Below are positions 18,979 through 27,532 of a stretch of DNA of 64,000 bases, in pieces; positions within the stretch are counted from its first letter, which is position 1; the number at the start of each line of letters is the position of its first letter. The DNA is from TMED78 sp036337035. GTDB taxonomy: Bacteria > Pseudomonadota > Gammaproteobacteria > Steroidobacterales > Rariloculaceae. The translations under genes were made by a program, and so were the position numbers. The notes below the pieces were generated by a model that saw only the letters and a program-made list of their open reading frames with translations, made no database searches and was not told the DNA's origin. The stretch spans positions 62,001 through 126,000 of the forward strand of contig JAYZFC010000005.1 in the NCBI GenBank assembly GCA_036337035.1, written 5' to 3'.

Positions 18979-19081
18979 AATTTGTTACTTTAGCATTTAG
19001 GGATTACTATAAATCATTTGTAAATAAGTATAAACACAACATGTACTAGAGTAATTTTACAATAATAGGCAAAATAACCCT

Positions 19082-20143
19082 ATGGATAGAAGATCATTTA
19101 TATATTATGGAGGACTTAGCTCTATTGCTGGATGTTCAAGAAATGAGCAGTCATCAAACACTTCGTTAGATAATAGAACTTACAACTGGCGAATGGCTAC
19201 TTCTTGGCCTCCAAACTTCCCTGGACATGGGGTTTCAGCAAATCGCCTTGCTAATAATATTGAAGAGCTTACTGGCGGTCGCATAAAAATTGAAATTTTT
19301 TCTGCAGGGGAGCTGGTCCCAGCTTTTGAGGTATTAGACGCAGTATCTAGAGACACAGTTCACCTAGCCCATAGCGCACCAGTATATTGGAGAGGAAAAA
19401 TACCTGCATCTCTGATATATGGAGGCATTCCTTTTGGAATGACTTCTGATATTTTTAATTCATGGCTTTTTCACTCAGATGGTCTAGAGCTATGGAGAAA
19501 AGCATATTCGTCTATGGATATCATACCATTTCCAGCTGGCAATACTGGCCAACAAATGGGCGGGTGGTTTAATAGGGAAATTAATTCCTTAGAAGATCTA
19601 TCAGGTCTCAAAATGCGTATACCTGGTCTTGGAGGTGAGGTAATGCAAAAAGCAGGCATTCTTCCAGTTAATCTGCCTGCTTCAGAAATATTTACTGCTC
19701 TTCAAACAGGTGCAATTGATGCCACAGAATGGGTTGGACCATATAATGATATGGCTCTTGGTTTACAGCAAGTTGCAAGATACTATTACTATCCTGGATG
19801 GCAAGAGCCATCAGGTCAGCTTGAGCTCATAGTTTCAAGAAATGCTTTTAATTCCCTTCCTCCGGATCTTCAAAAAATAATTGAAATTGCATGTTTTTCT
19901 GAAAATAGTTACTTATTAGCTGAATTTAATATGAGAAATCAACAGGCATTAAATACCCTTAAAACGGAACATAAAGTAGATATAAGAAGATTTCCAAACG
20001 ATGTACTGGAAGAATTAAAAAAACATACTAATGAAATACTAGATGAGCTATCCAATAATGATCCTCTCTTTAAAGAAATCTACGAGTCTTATAATAAATT
20101 CCTAGGAGATATCAGTCCATGGTTAGAAATAATAAAATCCTAA
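19082..20143 (+). CDS. TRAP transporter substrate-binding protein (DctP family)
   Basis: Periplasmic solute-binding protein of the TRAP family, 353 aa. The mature part shows MATSWPPNFPGHGVS, GRIKIEIFSAGELVPAFEVLDAV, and MRIPGLGGEVMQKAG followed by ATEWVGPYNDM, resembling keto-acid/TakP-type proteins. The N-terminus MDRRSFIYYGGLSSIAGC carries both a twin-arginine pattern and a lipobox-like AGC. No DctQ or DctM membrane subunit is adjacent, so it is an orphan whose partners must be elsewhere. Its stop directly abuts the stop of the next, opposite gene. Confidence 0.88.
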   Translation: MDRRSFIYYGGLSSIAGCSRNEQSSNTSLDNRTYNWRMATSWPPNFPGHGVSANRLANNIEELTGGRIKIEIFSAGELVPAFEVLDAVSRDTVHLAHSAPVYWRGKIPASLIYGGIPFGMTSDIFNSWLFHSDGLELWRKAYSSMDIIPFPAGNTGQQMGGWFNREINSLEDLSGLKMRIPGLGGEVMQKAGILPVNLPASEIFTALQTGAIDATEWVGPYNDMALGLQQVARYYYYPGWQEPSGQLELIVSRNAFNSLPPDLQKIIEIACFSENSYLLAEFNMRNQQALNTLKTEHKVDIRRFPNDVLEELKKHTNEILDELSNNDPLFKEIYESYNKFLGDISPWLEIIKS

Positions 20144-20869
20144 CTAGTAGGCATAATCTAATCTATACATATAGCTTCTGCAAGCAGGTCTACTTTCTAA
20201 ATCAACTAGGTGTCCCCAAGGTTTGAATTTAGTACTCATTAAGGTATCTAAACTTGATGTCCTAAAAATTTCATCTGATAGCTCTAGAAATTCTGGATTT
20301 ATAATCTCACCATTAGGTAAAACTTCAAAGCATATTACTGCACTTCCTTCTAAACCCTCCCTGTGAGCTTGCCTAGGATAAGCAGGGGTAATCATTACTT
20401 CTGGAATAAGAGGAATAATAGATCCTACTTTCTGGTTATCATCATTATTGTAAAAAGAATGATCTACTTCTTCATCTAATCTTGTGCACCACCAACCGCC
20501 AACTGAATTAGAAGTTCTCCAATCACCTCCCAAGCTACTACGATTAAGGTCTCCTCTAAAATCTCTTGCCATTCTACTATCTGTAAAAAATAATTCTTTA
20601 TCATTAATAATCCAAGGAGAGATATTTTGCCAAAACCTTTCTTCTTCAAATTCATTCTTCGAAACAAGCACAGAATAGTCGCTAGCAAAACTAAAGCTAT
20701 AGTTTTCATTTCCTAGATCAGGAGAGCCATAAATAATACAATTCCATGCGCCCAATGGATTGATGATCTCTGTCTTAGAAGATCGAATATTTTGAGCAAT
20801 AGAAAAAGAAGATAAGAACAAACTTATTATCAAAAAAACAAGAGGAGGTAATATATTTATTTTTATTAT
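20144..20869 (-). CDS. Exported protein with C-terminal TonB-like domain, probable ATA start
   Basis: About 240 aa. The last 90 residues match the TonB C-terminal fold: PAYPRQAHREGLEGSAVICFEVLPNG-type region, then ELSDEIFRTSSLDTL and KFKPWG. The middle (about 40-145) is an unrecognised, Trp- and Asp-rich domain. No membrane anchor with proline-rich linker is seen, so it is unlikely to be a classical energy transducer. The canonical start, TTG at 20833, leaves a truncated signal peptide. ATA at 20869 gives a full one, sits seven bases after GGAGG and overlaps the upstream stop as ATAA, so I use it. Confidence 0.7.
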   Translation of the reverse strand: MIKINILPPLVFLIISLFLSSFSIAQNIRSSKTEIINPLGAWNCIIYGSPDLGNENYSFSFASDYSVLVSKNEFEEERFWQNISPWIINDKELFFTDSRMARDFRGDLNRSSLGGDWRTSNSVGGWWCTRLDEEVDHSFYNNDDNQKVGSIIPLIPEVMITPAYPRQAHREGLEGSAVICFEVLPNGEIINPEFLELSDEIFRTSSLDTLMSTKFKPWGHLVDLESRPACRSYMYRLDYAY

Positions 20870-21369
20870 TGGTGATCCTCCATTATTACTCTTGGTAATA
20901 AACCTCTCTCATTTATCATACCTCTTAGCTGAATAACTTGCCTTGCATCAGGCCTTAATGATGCAGCTGAATCCAAATCATTAGTTGCTTCAGAAAGCAT
21001 ATTTTTTAGATAATACGAATAAGCTCGATTCACAAACACTCTCCAATTTCTTCCATTAATATCCATTGAATCATTACAAAAAGGGATTGCTGTGTCTGGC
21101 TCTCCCTTAGCTGCATGTGCTGCACATAGATTTGATAAAGCTGCTGCCCTATCTCCCATGCTTGGGCGATATCTATTGAGCCCTAGATGTGTCAATCTTA
21201 TTCCCTCATCATATTGACCCATAATGATTGCGAAAGAAGCAGCAGACAAGAACTCGTTACCTAATCCACCTACAATAGTTTTTTGAGGATCAACAAATTG
21301 CCCAATAGAATTAGATATATCAAGAAAAAAAAACAGAGATAGAATGCAAGCTAGATTAACAGAGCGCAT
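20866..21369 (-). CDS. Exported TPR-repeat protein
   Basis: Small exported protein, 167 aa. A signal peptide (about residues 1-23, ending NSIGQ) is followed by tetratricopeptide-like helices: GQYDEGIRLTHLGLNRY, AALSNLCAAHAAKGEPDTAI and VFVNRAYSYYLKNMLSEA. Such repeats bind proteins. Function is unknown. It is overlapped at its end by the TonB-C-domain gene, and the two probably act together, as similar pairs are common in marine proteobacteria (recollection, not checked). Starts 10 bases after the bactofilin stop. Confidence 0.75.
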   Translation of the reverse strand: MRSVNLACILSLFFFLDISNSIGQFVDPQKTIVGGLGNEFLSAASFAIIMGQYDEGIRLTHLGLNRYRPSMGDRAAALSNLCAAHAAKGEPDTAIPFCNDSMDINGRNWRVFVNRAYSYYLKNMLSEATNDLDSAASLRPDARQVIQLRGMINERGLLPRVIMEDHQ

Positions 21370-21379
21370 AATAAAAAAA

Positions 21380-21838
21380 CTACATAGTAGCTTTTTTTGG
21401 TTCCGCTCTAGTACTTGAATCTGATTTATTCTCCACTTTTAGAACTGGATCATCTTTAACAATAATATTGTCTGAACCTTTATATTTTTTTAAGGTGCCT
21501 TCAATTTGTGCTTTATCAGAAATAGAAATAGTCTTATAAATGACTTTTCCTTTAATTGCTCCTTCTCCAGAAATGCTTAGCTTGGACTTAATTAGTACAG
21601 TTCCATCAATAGTGCCTCTTATATCTGCAGTATTAGCAATAATATCTCCTTTAAAAAAACCGCTTTTACCTAAAATAAAATTTGAGGTTTCAATCTTTCC
21701 TTCAAAGCTACCATCAATATTGACTGATTCTGCATTTAGAACATCACCCTTAAACAAAACTTTTTCCCCAATATTCATACAGCCACTAACGGGGGCATTC
21801 TTTATTTCATTAATTTTTTTATTACTGTCTCCTAACAC
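21380..21838 (-). CDS. Bactofilin family protein
   Basis: Polymer-forming bactofilin (DUF583), a cytoskeletal right-handed beta-helix. The core VLFKGDVLNAESVNIDGSFE to about residue 115 shows the repeated hydrophobic-Gly pattern (SGFFKGDII, IRGTIDGTVL, GEGAIKGKV). It has short polar tails, as in the family. It starts with GTG with AGGAG five bases upstream. Possible roles are cell shape or envelope organisation. First gene of a three-gene minus-strand unit with the TPR and TonB-C proteins, divergent from moeA. Confidence 0.85.
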   Translation of the reverse strand: MLGDSNKKINEIKNAPVSGCMNIGEKVLFKGDVLNAESVNIDGSFEGKIETSNFILGKSGFFKGDIIANTADIRGTIDGTVLIKSKLSISGEGAIKGKVIYKTISISDKAQIEGTLKKYKGSDNIIVKDDPVLKVENKSDSSTRAEPKKATM

Positions 21839-21966
21839 AATAAGCTCCTATTTATTTTATTTTATTCAAATTAAATGTTATTTTTATAAAAAGGTTAACC
21901 AACATAGCGAAAATAAAGCATTGTGGCAACAAAATAAGAGAGTATTTATTAAATAAACTAATAATA

Positions 21967-23169
21967 ATGATCAGTGTAGCTAAAGCAGAAAGGTTAATTC
22001 TAGAAAATATTGAGTTTTTCAGCGCCGAAAAAGTAAGTCTTGAAAAAGCAATTGGTCTAGCTCTAAGAGAAGATATCTTGATTGATAGAGATTATCCGCC
22101 TTACGATAGGGTAACTATGGATGGATACGCAATATCATATAGTGATTGGAAAAAAGGGTTAAGATCTTTTGAAATTAAAGGAAGCCAGCCAGCAGGAAAA
22201 AAAGCTTTAAAATTAAAAAATGCAGGTGAATCGATTGAAGTGATGACTGGTTCAGTTATACCTGATAATGCAGATACTGTGGTACCAATTGAGAGAATAA
22301 AAAGAAAAAATAACAATAGAATAGAAATATTAGGTAATTTATCTCTTGCTAAAGGACAGTTCACCCATAAAAAAGGATCAGATATAAGATCAGGAAAAAA
22401 AGTTCTAGAGAAAGGAATTTTTCTCAGATCGCCAGAAATAGCAATTCTTGCTAGTGCAGGATTCAATCAATTACCAGTTGCAAAAATTCCAAAAATAGCA
22501 ATTATTTCAAATGGTGATGAATTGGTAGAAGTAGGTGATAAAACTACTTCTTTCCAAATACGGTCCGCTAATGATAGAGCAATAGAAGCAAGTATTTTAG
22601 CTAGAAGAATTGGTAAAGTCTCAAGACACATCATTAAAGATAAGCGTAAAAAAATATTAGAGAAAATAATATATCTTCATAGTACCCATGACATGATAAT
22701 TCTTACGGGAGGAGTATCGATGGGAAGATATGATTTTGTACCTGGAATATTAGAAGAATTAAAGATAAATCTAGTTTTTCATGGAATTAGTCAACGCCCA
22801 GGAAGACCAATGTGGTTTGGAATGAGCAGAGAATCAAAACCAATATTTGCTCTTCCAGGTAACCCAGTCTCAACTATGGTTTGTATGAATAGATTTATTG
22901 TACCTGCTTTACATTATGCTCTTAGTACCAAGCCTTTCTATCCTGAAAAATTAGTTCTAAAAAAGAAAGTAATATTTTCTCCAAATTTAACTTATTTTGT
23001 TCCAGTAATAACTAATATTGATAATAATGGCGTAATAAAAGGAAATCCAATTACTACTAATACTTCAGGAGACTTTATTTCTTTGGCAAATACAGATGGT
23101 TTTGCTGAATTAAAAAAAGAACCTAAAATATTTAAAAAAGGCTACAGTGCTAATCTATATAGGTGGTAA
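21967..23169 (+). CDS. moeA: Molybdopterin molybdenumtransferase MoeA
   Basis: Inserts molybdate into adenylylated molybdopterin. The MoeA blocks are intact: DYPPYDRVTMDGYAI near residue 40, PDNADTVVPIE, ISNGDELVE, the MoCF-domain motif LTGGVSMGRYDFVP, and FALPGNPVS. Length 400 aa is typical. It is divergent from the bactofilin and convergent with xdhC, five bases apart. Confidence 0.95.
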   Translation: MISVAKAERLILENIEFFSAEKVSLEKAIGLALREDILIDRDYPPYDRVTMDGYAISYSDWKKGLRSFEIKGSQPAGKKALKLKNAGESIEVMTGSVIPDNADTVVPIERIKRKNNNRIEILGNLSLAKGQFTHKKGSDIRSGKKVLEKGIFLRSPEIAILASAGFNQLPVAKIPKIAIISNGDELVEVGDKTTSFQIRSANDRAIEASILARRIGKVSRHIIKDKRKKILEKIIYLHSTHDMIILTGGVSMGRYDFVPGILEELKINLVFHGISQRPGRPMWFGMSRESKPIFALPGNPVSTMVCMNRFIVPALHYALSTKPFYPEKLVLKKKVIFSPNLTYFVPVITNIDNNGVIKGNPITTNTSGDFISLANTDGFAELKKEPKIFKKGYSANLYRW

Positions 23170-23174
23170 ATTAA

Positions 23175-24239
23175 TTAATTTATCTTAGTATAGATCTCAG
23201 CCAACAAAGAAAGAGCGATAGTCTCAGGAGAATCTGCGCCAATAGGAATTCCTACCGGACCTTTTAATTTATCTTTAAAATAATACTCTCCCTTATCAAT
23301 AGAGTTGATTAGACGATTTTTTCTAGCAATTGGCCCTAGAAGACCTAAATAAGGAAATTCCTTATCTTTAAGCTGTTCCAAATAGGCTTTATCTGAAGCT
23401 AAATGGTGACTCATGACTACTACTGCATCAAATGAATTAAGATCGCACCTTCTTCTTAGTTCCTCAGGCTTAGCAATTAATATTGATTCATCAGCATCTT
23501 CAAAATTATTTTTCTCAAAATAAGCTGGTCTATGGTCGACTATTGTAGTTCGCCAACCTAAAATAGATGACATCTTAATAATTGGCATAGAGTCTAATCC
23601 TGCGCCTAAAATCAGTATTTTTGGAATAGGAGCTATAAGCGAATATAGAGCCGAAATCCCTTCTAAGTCTTTTTTAAATAAAACTTCATTATTTTGGGAG
23701 AGATGTTGATCTTTCAACAGGTTGTTTACTAAAGATTTATTGGATATAGATGAATATATTATATTCAAGTCTTTATCCGCTATAACAGTATCTCCAGACA
23801 ATGCTTCTTTTTTACTAGAATCAATAATAGTAACTATTGTTGGTAAACCTTGGCCTAGACTTCTATCCTCATAAAGGGCTCTATTAATAGAAGTAAGTGG
23901 TTCATAATTATTTGCTGACAGCAAAGGTTGTAAAATTATCCGTATAAGCCCATTACATCCAGCTCCTAAGCCAAAAATATCATCTGCTTCATCGCGCATA
24001 TCATAAGATATAATTTTAGAATTATTTTCTAATATGACAGAATTTGCCCTTTCTACTATATCCCCTTCAAGGCAACCACCGCTTACTAAACCCTGATAAT
24101 CGCCTTCATTATTAATAATTATTCGTTGCCCAGCCTTAGAATAAGTAGAGCCCAGTGTTTCATAAACAGTAGCTAAAACTATTGTTTGCTTAGACTCTTT
24201 CCACTGATTGAAAGTATTTATAATATTTTTAACGCTCAT
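23175..24239 (-). CDS. xdhC: XdhC/CoxI-family Moco maturation protein
   Basis: Binds sulfurated molybdenum cofactor and hands it to xanthine dehydrogenase- or CO dehydrogenase-like hydroxylases. The N-terminal XdhC_CoxI domain shows VLATVYETLGSTYSKAGQR and GLVSGGCLEGDI. The C-terminal Rossmann-like domain has PKILILGAGLDSMP, VVVMSHHLASD and GPVGIPIGADSPETIALS. Length 354 aa. No molybdo-hydroxylase gene is in the window, so the client is unknown. Together with MocA it points to the cytosine-dinucleotide cofactor branch. Confidence 0.9.
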   Translation of the reverse strand: MSVKNIINTFNQWKESKQTIVLATVYETLGSTYSKAGQRIIINNEGDYQGLVSGGCLEGDIVERANSVILENNSKIISYDMRDEADDIFGLGAGCNGLIRIILQPLLSANNYEPLTSINRALYEDRSLGQGLPTIVTIIDSSKKEALSGDTVIADKDLNIIYSSISNKSLVNNLLKDQHLSQNNEVLFKKDLEGISALYSLIAPIPKILILGAGLDSMPIIKMSSILGWRTTIVDHRPAYFEKNNFEDADESILIAKPEELRRRCDLNSFDAVVVMSHHLASDKAYLEQLKDKEFPYLGLLGPIARKNRLINSIDKGEYYFKDKLKGPVGIPIGADSPETIALSLLAEIYTKIN

Positions 24240-24316
24240 TTTATTAAATTGTATAAAAAAATATTGATAAGAATATATAATGTAACTTCAATATTATAAT
24301 CTTTAAAGGAAAAAAT

Positions 24317-24889
24317 GTGGATCGCCCTAATAAAAAAGAAGCTAAGGATGCTGTTAAAGTATTATTATCATGGATAGGAGATGACCCCAATAGAGAAGGT
24401 CTCTTAGATACTCCTGCTAGGGTTGTTAAAGCCTACGAAGATTGGTTTTCGGGATATAGTAGTGATCCAGTTGAATATCTAAAAAAAGTTTTTTATCAAA
24501 CAGATGGTTATGATGAAATGGTCGTATTGAAAGATATTAGCTTTGAATCACATTGCGAACACCATATGGCCCCATTTATTGGAAAAGCGCATGTAGGATA
24601 CCTCCCAGATAAAAAAGTTGTTGGTATAAGCAAGCTTGCTAGAGTAGTTGATGTTTTCTCTAAAAGGCTTCAAGTACAGGAAACAATGACTTCTCAAATA
24701 GCCCACTGTATCCAAGATGTATTAATGCCAAAAGGAGTTGGGGTTGTTATACAAGGAGTTCATCAATGTATGACTACAAGGGGTGTACATAAACCAGGGG
24801 TTAGTATGACAACAAGTCAATTATTAGGAGAATTTAGGACTGACCCTAAAACTAGAGCAGAATTTTTAAATGTTATAGGTTGTAAATAA
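24317..24889 (+). CDS. folE: GTP cyclohydrolase I
   Basis: Makes dihydroneopterin triphosphate from GTP, the first step of folate (tetrahydropterin) synthesis. The signatures are DTPARVVKAYEDWFSGY, the zinc motif SHCEHHMAPF, VGISKLARVV, and CMTTRGVHKPGVSMTT. It starts with GTG at 24317, with AAAGGA seven bases upstream; an overlapping ATG at 24315 is out of frame. Its position in the molybdenum district may reflect shared GTP-derived pterin chemistry or chance. Confidence 0.95.
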   Translation: MDRPNKKEAKDAVKVLLSWIGDDPNREGLLDTPARVVKAYEDWFSGYSSDPVEYLKKVFYQTDGYDEMVVLKDISFESHCEHHMAPFIGKAHVGYLPDKKVVGISKLARVVDVFSKRLQVQETMTSQIAHCIQDVLMPKGVGVVIQGVHQCMTTRGVHKPGVSMTTSQLLGEFRTDPKTRAEFLNVIGCK

Positions 24890-24977
24890 TTATTTTTTCA
24901 AAATTAAACTTAATATCTAATTTTTTTTTGTTGATCTTCTATTTACTTTTTCTCTTTTGTCATTGAGGATTGTTAGT

Positions 24978-25007
24978 TTGACAAAATAAATATAATTAAA
25001 TTATTAC
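24978..25007 (+). promoter_or_regulatory. Candidate sigma-70 promoter of modABC
   Basis: A perfect TTGACA (24978-24983) is followed after 18 bases by TATTAC (25002-25007), upstream of the modA ATG at 25039. The 149-base folE-modA gap holds nothing else I can name. No clear ModE palindrome was recognised. Confidence 0.4.
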
Positions 25008-25038
25008 CATTGATCTACTCGGAGAGATAGCAAGCCAA

Positions 25039-25779
25039 ATGAAAAGAAAGATATTTTCTATAATTATTTTAGCTCTTCATTTATTGATTGCCTACCCCTC
25101 TATTTCTCAAGAAGTTCTTATAGCAGTAGCTTCAAATTTTAAACCTGCTATTGAAAAATTATTAGAAGAATTTGGTGATGAAAATATCACTATTGTAAGT
25201 GGATCTAGTGGAAAACTTTATGCTCAAATTGTTAATGGAGCTCCTTACGATATATTTATTTCAGCAGATCAATTAAGACCTAATCTTCTAGTTGAAAATA
25301 ATCTAGGTATAAAGGATTCTCAATTTACTATTGCTATAGGCAGGCTAGCTATTTTTGCAATGAATAAATCCTCTTATAATGATTTATATGATTTATTGAG
25401 TGATAATAAAATTAAATTCATGGCTGTTGCAAATCCTGCAACTGCACCATATGGTAAAGCTTCTTATGATTTTTTAGATAATCTAAATTTCTATAATTCA
25501 TGGCAAGGAAGAATAGCTCATGGTGAAAATATAAATCATACATTCACAATGGTATCAACGGGTAACGCGAAAGTAGGGATAGTATCACTATCGCAAATTC
25601 TAGAAAAAAATATATCAAATTTTTTTTTGGTTCCTGATGAACTTCATGATCCAATTTTTCAAGATGCCGTACTTCTAAGGAATTCACAAAGGAAAAAACT
25701 GGCAATAAGATTAATGGATTACTTAAGATCTGAAAAAGCTAAAAATATTATTGAGAAATTTGGTTACACTATTAAATAG
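25039..25779 (+). CDS. modA: Molybdate ABC transporter substrate-binding protein ModA
   Basis: Periplasmic molybdate- or tungstate-binding protein. It has a signal peptide of about 23 residues, then VAVASNFKPAIEKLLEEF-type start (AVASNF is typical ModA), the oxyanion-binding SGSSGKLYAQI, APYDIFISAD, and the hinge segment NPATAPYGKAS. Length 246 aa. First gene of a tight modABC operon. Confidence 0.93.
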   Translation: MKRKIFSIIILALHLLIAYPSISQEVLIAVASNFKPAIEKLLEEFGDENITIVSGSSGKLYAQIVNGAPYDIFISADQLRPNLLVENNLGIKDSQFTIAIGRLAIFAMNKSSYNDLYDLLSDNKIKFMAVANPATAPYGKASYDFLDNLNFYNSWQGRIAHGENINHTFTMVSTGNAKVGIVSLSQILEKNISNFFLVPDELHDPIFQDAVLLRNSQRKKLAIRLMDYLRSEKAKNIIEKFGYTIK

Positions 25780-25782
25780 ATT

Positions 25783-26460
25783 ATGATTTATGAGCTAGAA
25801 GCAATTTGGATAAGTATAAAGCTTGCTCTTATAACGATGGCTATTCTTTTATTAATAGGAACGCCTTTAGCTTGGTGGCTCGCTAACTCTTCTTCTAGAA
25901 TTAAGCCTTTTATTGAAGCACTTGTAGCCATGCCTCTGGTGCTTCCCCCTACAGTTCTAGGATTCTATCTCTTAATAATATTAGGTCCCGCTGGAAAAAT
26001 AGGAAGTTTTTGGATTGATATCACTGGATCTTCATTAACTTTCTCTTTTACTGGGCTAGTAATAGCTTCTGTAATCTATTCTCTTCCATTCGCAGTTCAG
26101 CCTATACAAAACTCATTTGAATCATTGGGTAAAAAAACTCTTGAATCAGCATCTTTACTAGGAGCTTCTCCTATTGATACCTTTTTCAATATAGCCTCTC
26201 CTCTATCAATTAGAGGTTATATAACTGCTGCAGTGTTAGTTTTTGCTCATACACTTGGAGAGTTTGGAGTAGTTTTAATGGTAGGTGGAAATATACCTGG
26301 ATCAACAAAAGTTATATCTATAGCTATTTATGAAAATGTAGAAACTTTAAATTACGAGCAAGCTCATATCTTGTCTCTCGGTCTTCTAATACTTTCCTTT
26401 GTCATTCTATTAACGGTATATACCATGAATAGAAAAATTCCTCTAAATAGGTTTAGATAA
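25783..26460 (+). CDS. modB: Molybdate ABC transporter permease ModB
   Basis: Inner-membrane permease with about five transmembrane segments (225 aa). The ModB signature MPLVLPPTVLGFYLL is near residue 50, and the cytoplasmic EAA loop for docking to ModC is ESASLLGASPIDTFFNIASP. It sits three bases after modA, and its stop is immediately followed by the modC ATG. Confidence 0.94.
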   Translation: MIYELEAIWISIKLALITMAILLLIGTPLAWWLANSSSRIKPFIEALVAMPLVLPPTVLGFYLLIILGPAGKIGSFWIDITGSSLTFSFTGLVIASVIYSLPFAVQPIQNSFESLGKKTLESASLLGASPIDTFFNIASPLSIRGYITAAVLVFAHTLGEFGVVLMVGGNIPGSTKVISIAIYENVETLNYEQAHILSLGLLILSFVILLTVYTMNRKIPLNRFR

Positions 26461-27525
26461 ATGATTAAAATTATACTTGATATAAATCTTCAGCTAGGAA
26501 GCTTTTCATTACTCATTAATGAAGAAATACAACTAAGTAAGATTAATTTAATTCTGGGGCCTAATGGTGCTGGCAAAACTTCACTACTTAGATGTATATC
26601 TGGTCTAGAAAAAAACTCTAGAGGCTTAATAAAAGTAGATAATTCCATTTGGCAAGATTCTTCTTTATTTATTAAGCCTCACTTAAGGAATATTGGTTAT
26701 GTTTTTCAAGACTCTAGACTATTTAGTAATATGTCTGTAAGGAATAATTTATTATTTGCAAAAAAAAGAGCTCTAAATAACCATTCATTCGATCTAGATG
26801 AAATTATCAAATTACTTGAATTAGAAAGTCTTTTAAATAAATATCCTTCAATGTTATCTTCTGGAGAAAAACAAAGAGTAGCTATTGCCAGAGCTACCAT
26901 AAGGAAGCCAATAGTGATGCTTATGGATGAACCTCTTTCATCAATAGATATAGAAAGAAAAAAAGATATCATTCCCTATATTGAAAGAATACCAAATGAG
27001 TATGGTATCCCCATAATATATGTCACTCATAACATAGAAGAAGTTACTAGATTAGCAGATAAAGTTATTTCGATGTCTAACGGAAGAATTACTTCTATTG
27101 ATAAAATATCAGGTCCAGGAATCTTTTTATCTAATGAAAATAATGAATCTAGTACATTAATTGAGGGAAAAATAATTAACCATGATAAAGATATGTCAAA
27201 AATAGATTTATCAGGTCAATTTATCTCTATACCTAAATTCAATTTAGATAATGGCAAGAAAATAAGATTAAATATAAATTCAAAAGATGTGGCTATATCT
27301 ACTATTCTTCCTAAAGGACTTAGTATAAGAAATGTTCTAAAAGCAGAGATAGAATCGATAAATAACCTGGAAGATTTTTTGGTTGAAATAAATCTAAAAA
27401 TAAATAAGAAATATATAAAAGCAAAGATAACAAAAAAATCATATGAAGACCTATCTCTAAAAAAAGGGCAAGAGGTCTATGCGCTCATTAAATCAGTTTC
27501 AGTTGAAGGAATGTCTCTAATTTAA
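26461..27525 (+). CDS. modC: Molybdate ABC transporter ATPase ModC
   Basis: ATPase driving molybdate import. Walker A is GPNGAGKTS (33-41), the ABC signature is LSSGEKQRVAIARA, Walker B is MLMDEPLSSID, and the switch histidine lies in VTHN. A C-terminal extension of about 130 residues has the beta-rich pattern of a TOBE (Mop-like) oxyanion-binding domain. Starts directly after modB and ends seven bases from the convergent neighbour. Confidence 0.94.
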   Translation: MIKIILDINLQLGSFSLLINEEIQLSKINLILGPNGAGKTSLLRCISGLEKNSRGLIKVDNSIWQDSSLFIKPHLRNIGYVFQDSRLFSNMSVRNNLLFAKKRALNNHSFDLDEIIKLLELESLLNKYPSMLSSGEKQRVAIARATIRKPIVMLMDEPLSSIDIERKKDIIPYIERIPNEYGIPIIYVTHNIEEVTRLADKVISMSNGRITSIDKISGPGIFLSNENNESSTLIEGKIINHDKDMSKIDLSGQFISIPKFNLDNGKKIRLNINSKDVAISTILPKGLSIRNVLKAEIESINNLEDFLVEINLKINKKYIKAKITKKSYEDLSLKKGQEVYALIKSVSVEGMSLI

Positions 27526-27532
27526 ATAAAAT

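Noticed and set aside
24890..25038. Possible Moco riboswitch or ModE site upstream of modA
   Set aside because: I could not find the conserved blocks of the Moco RNA or a ModE palindrome; only a promoter-like pair was supportable.
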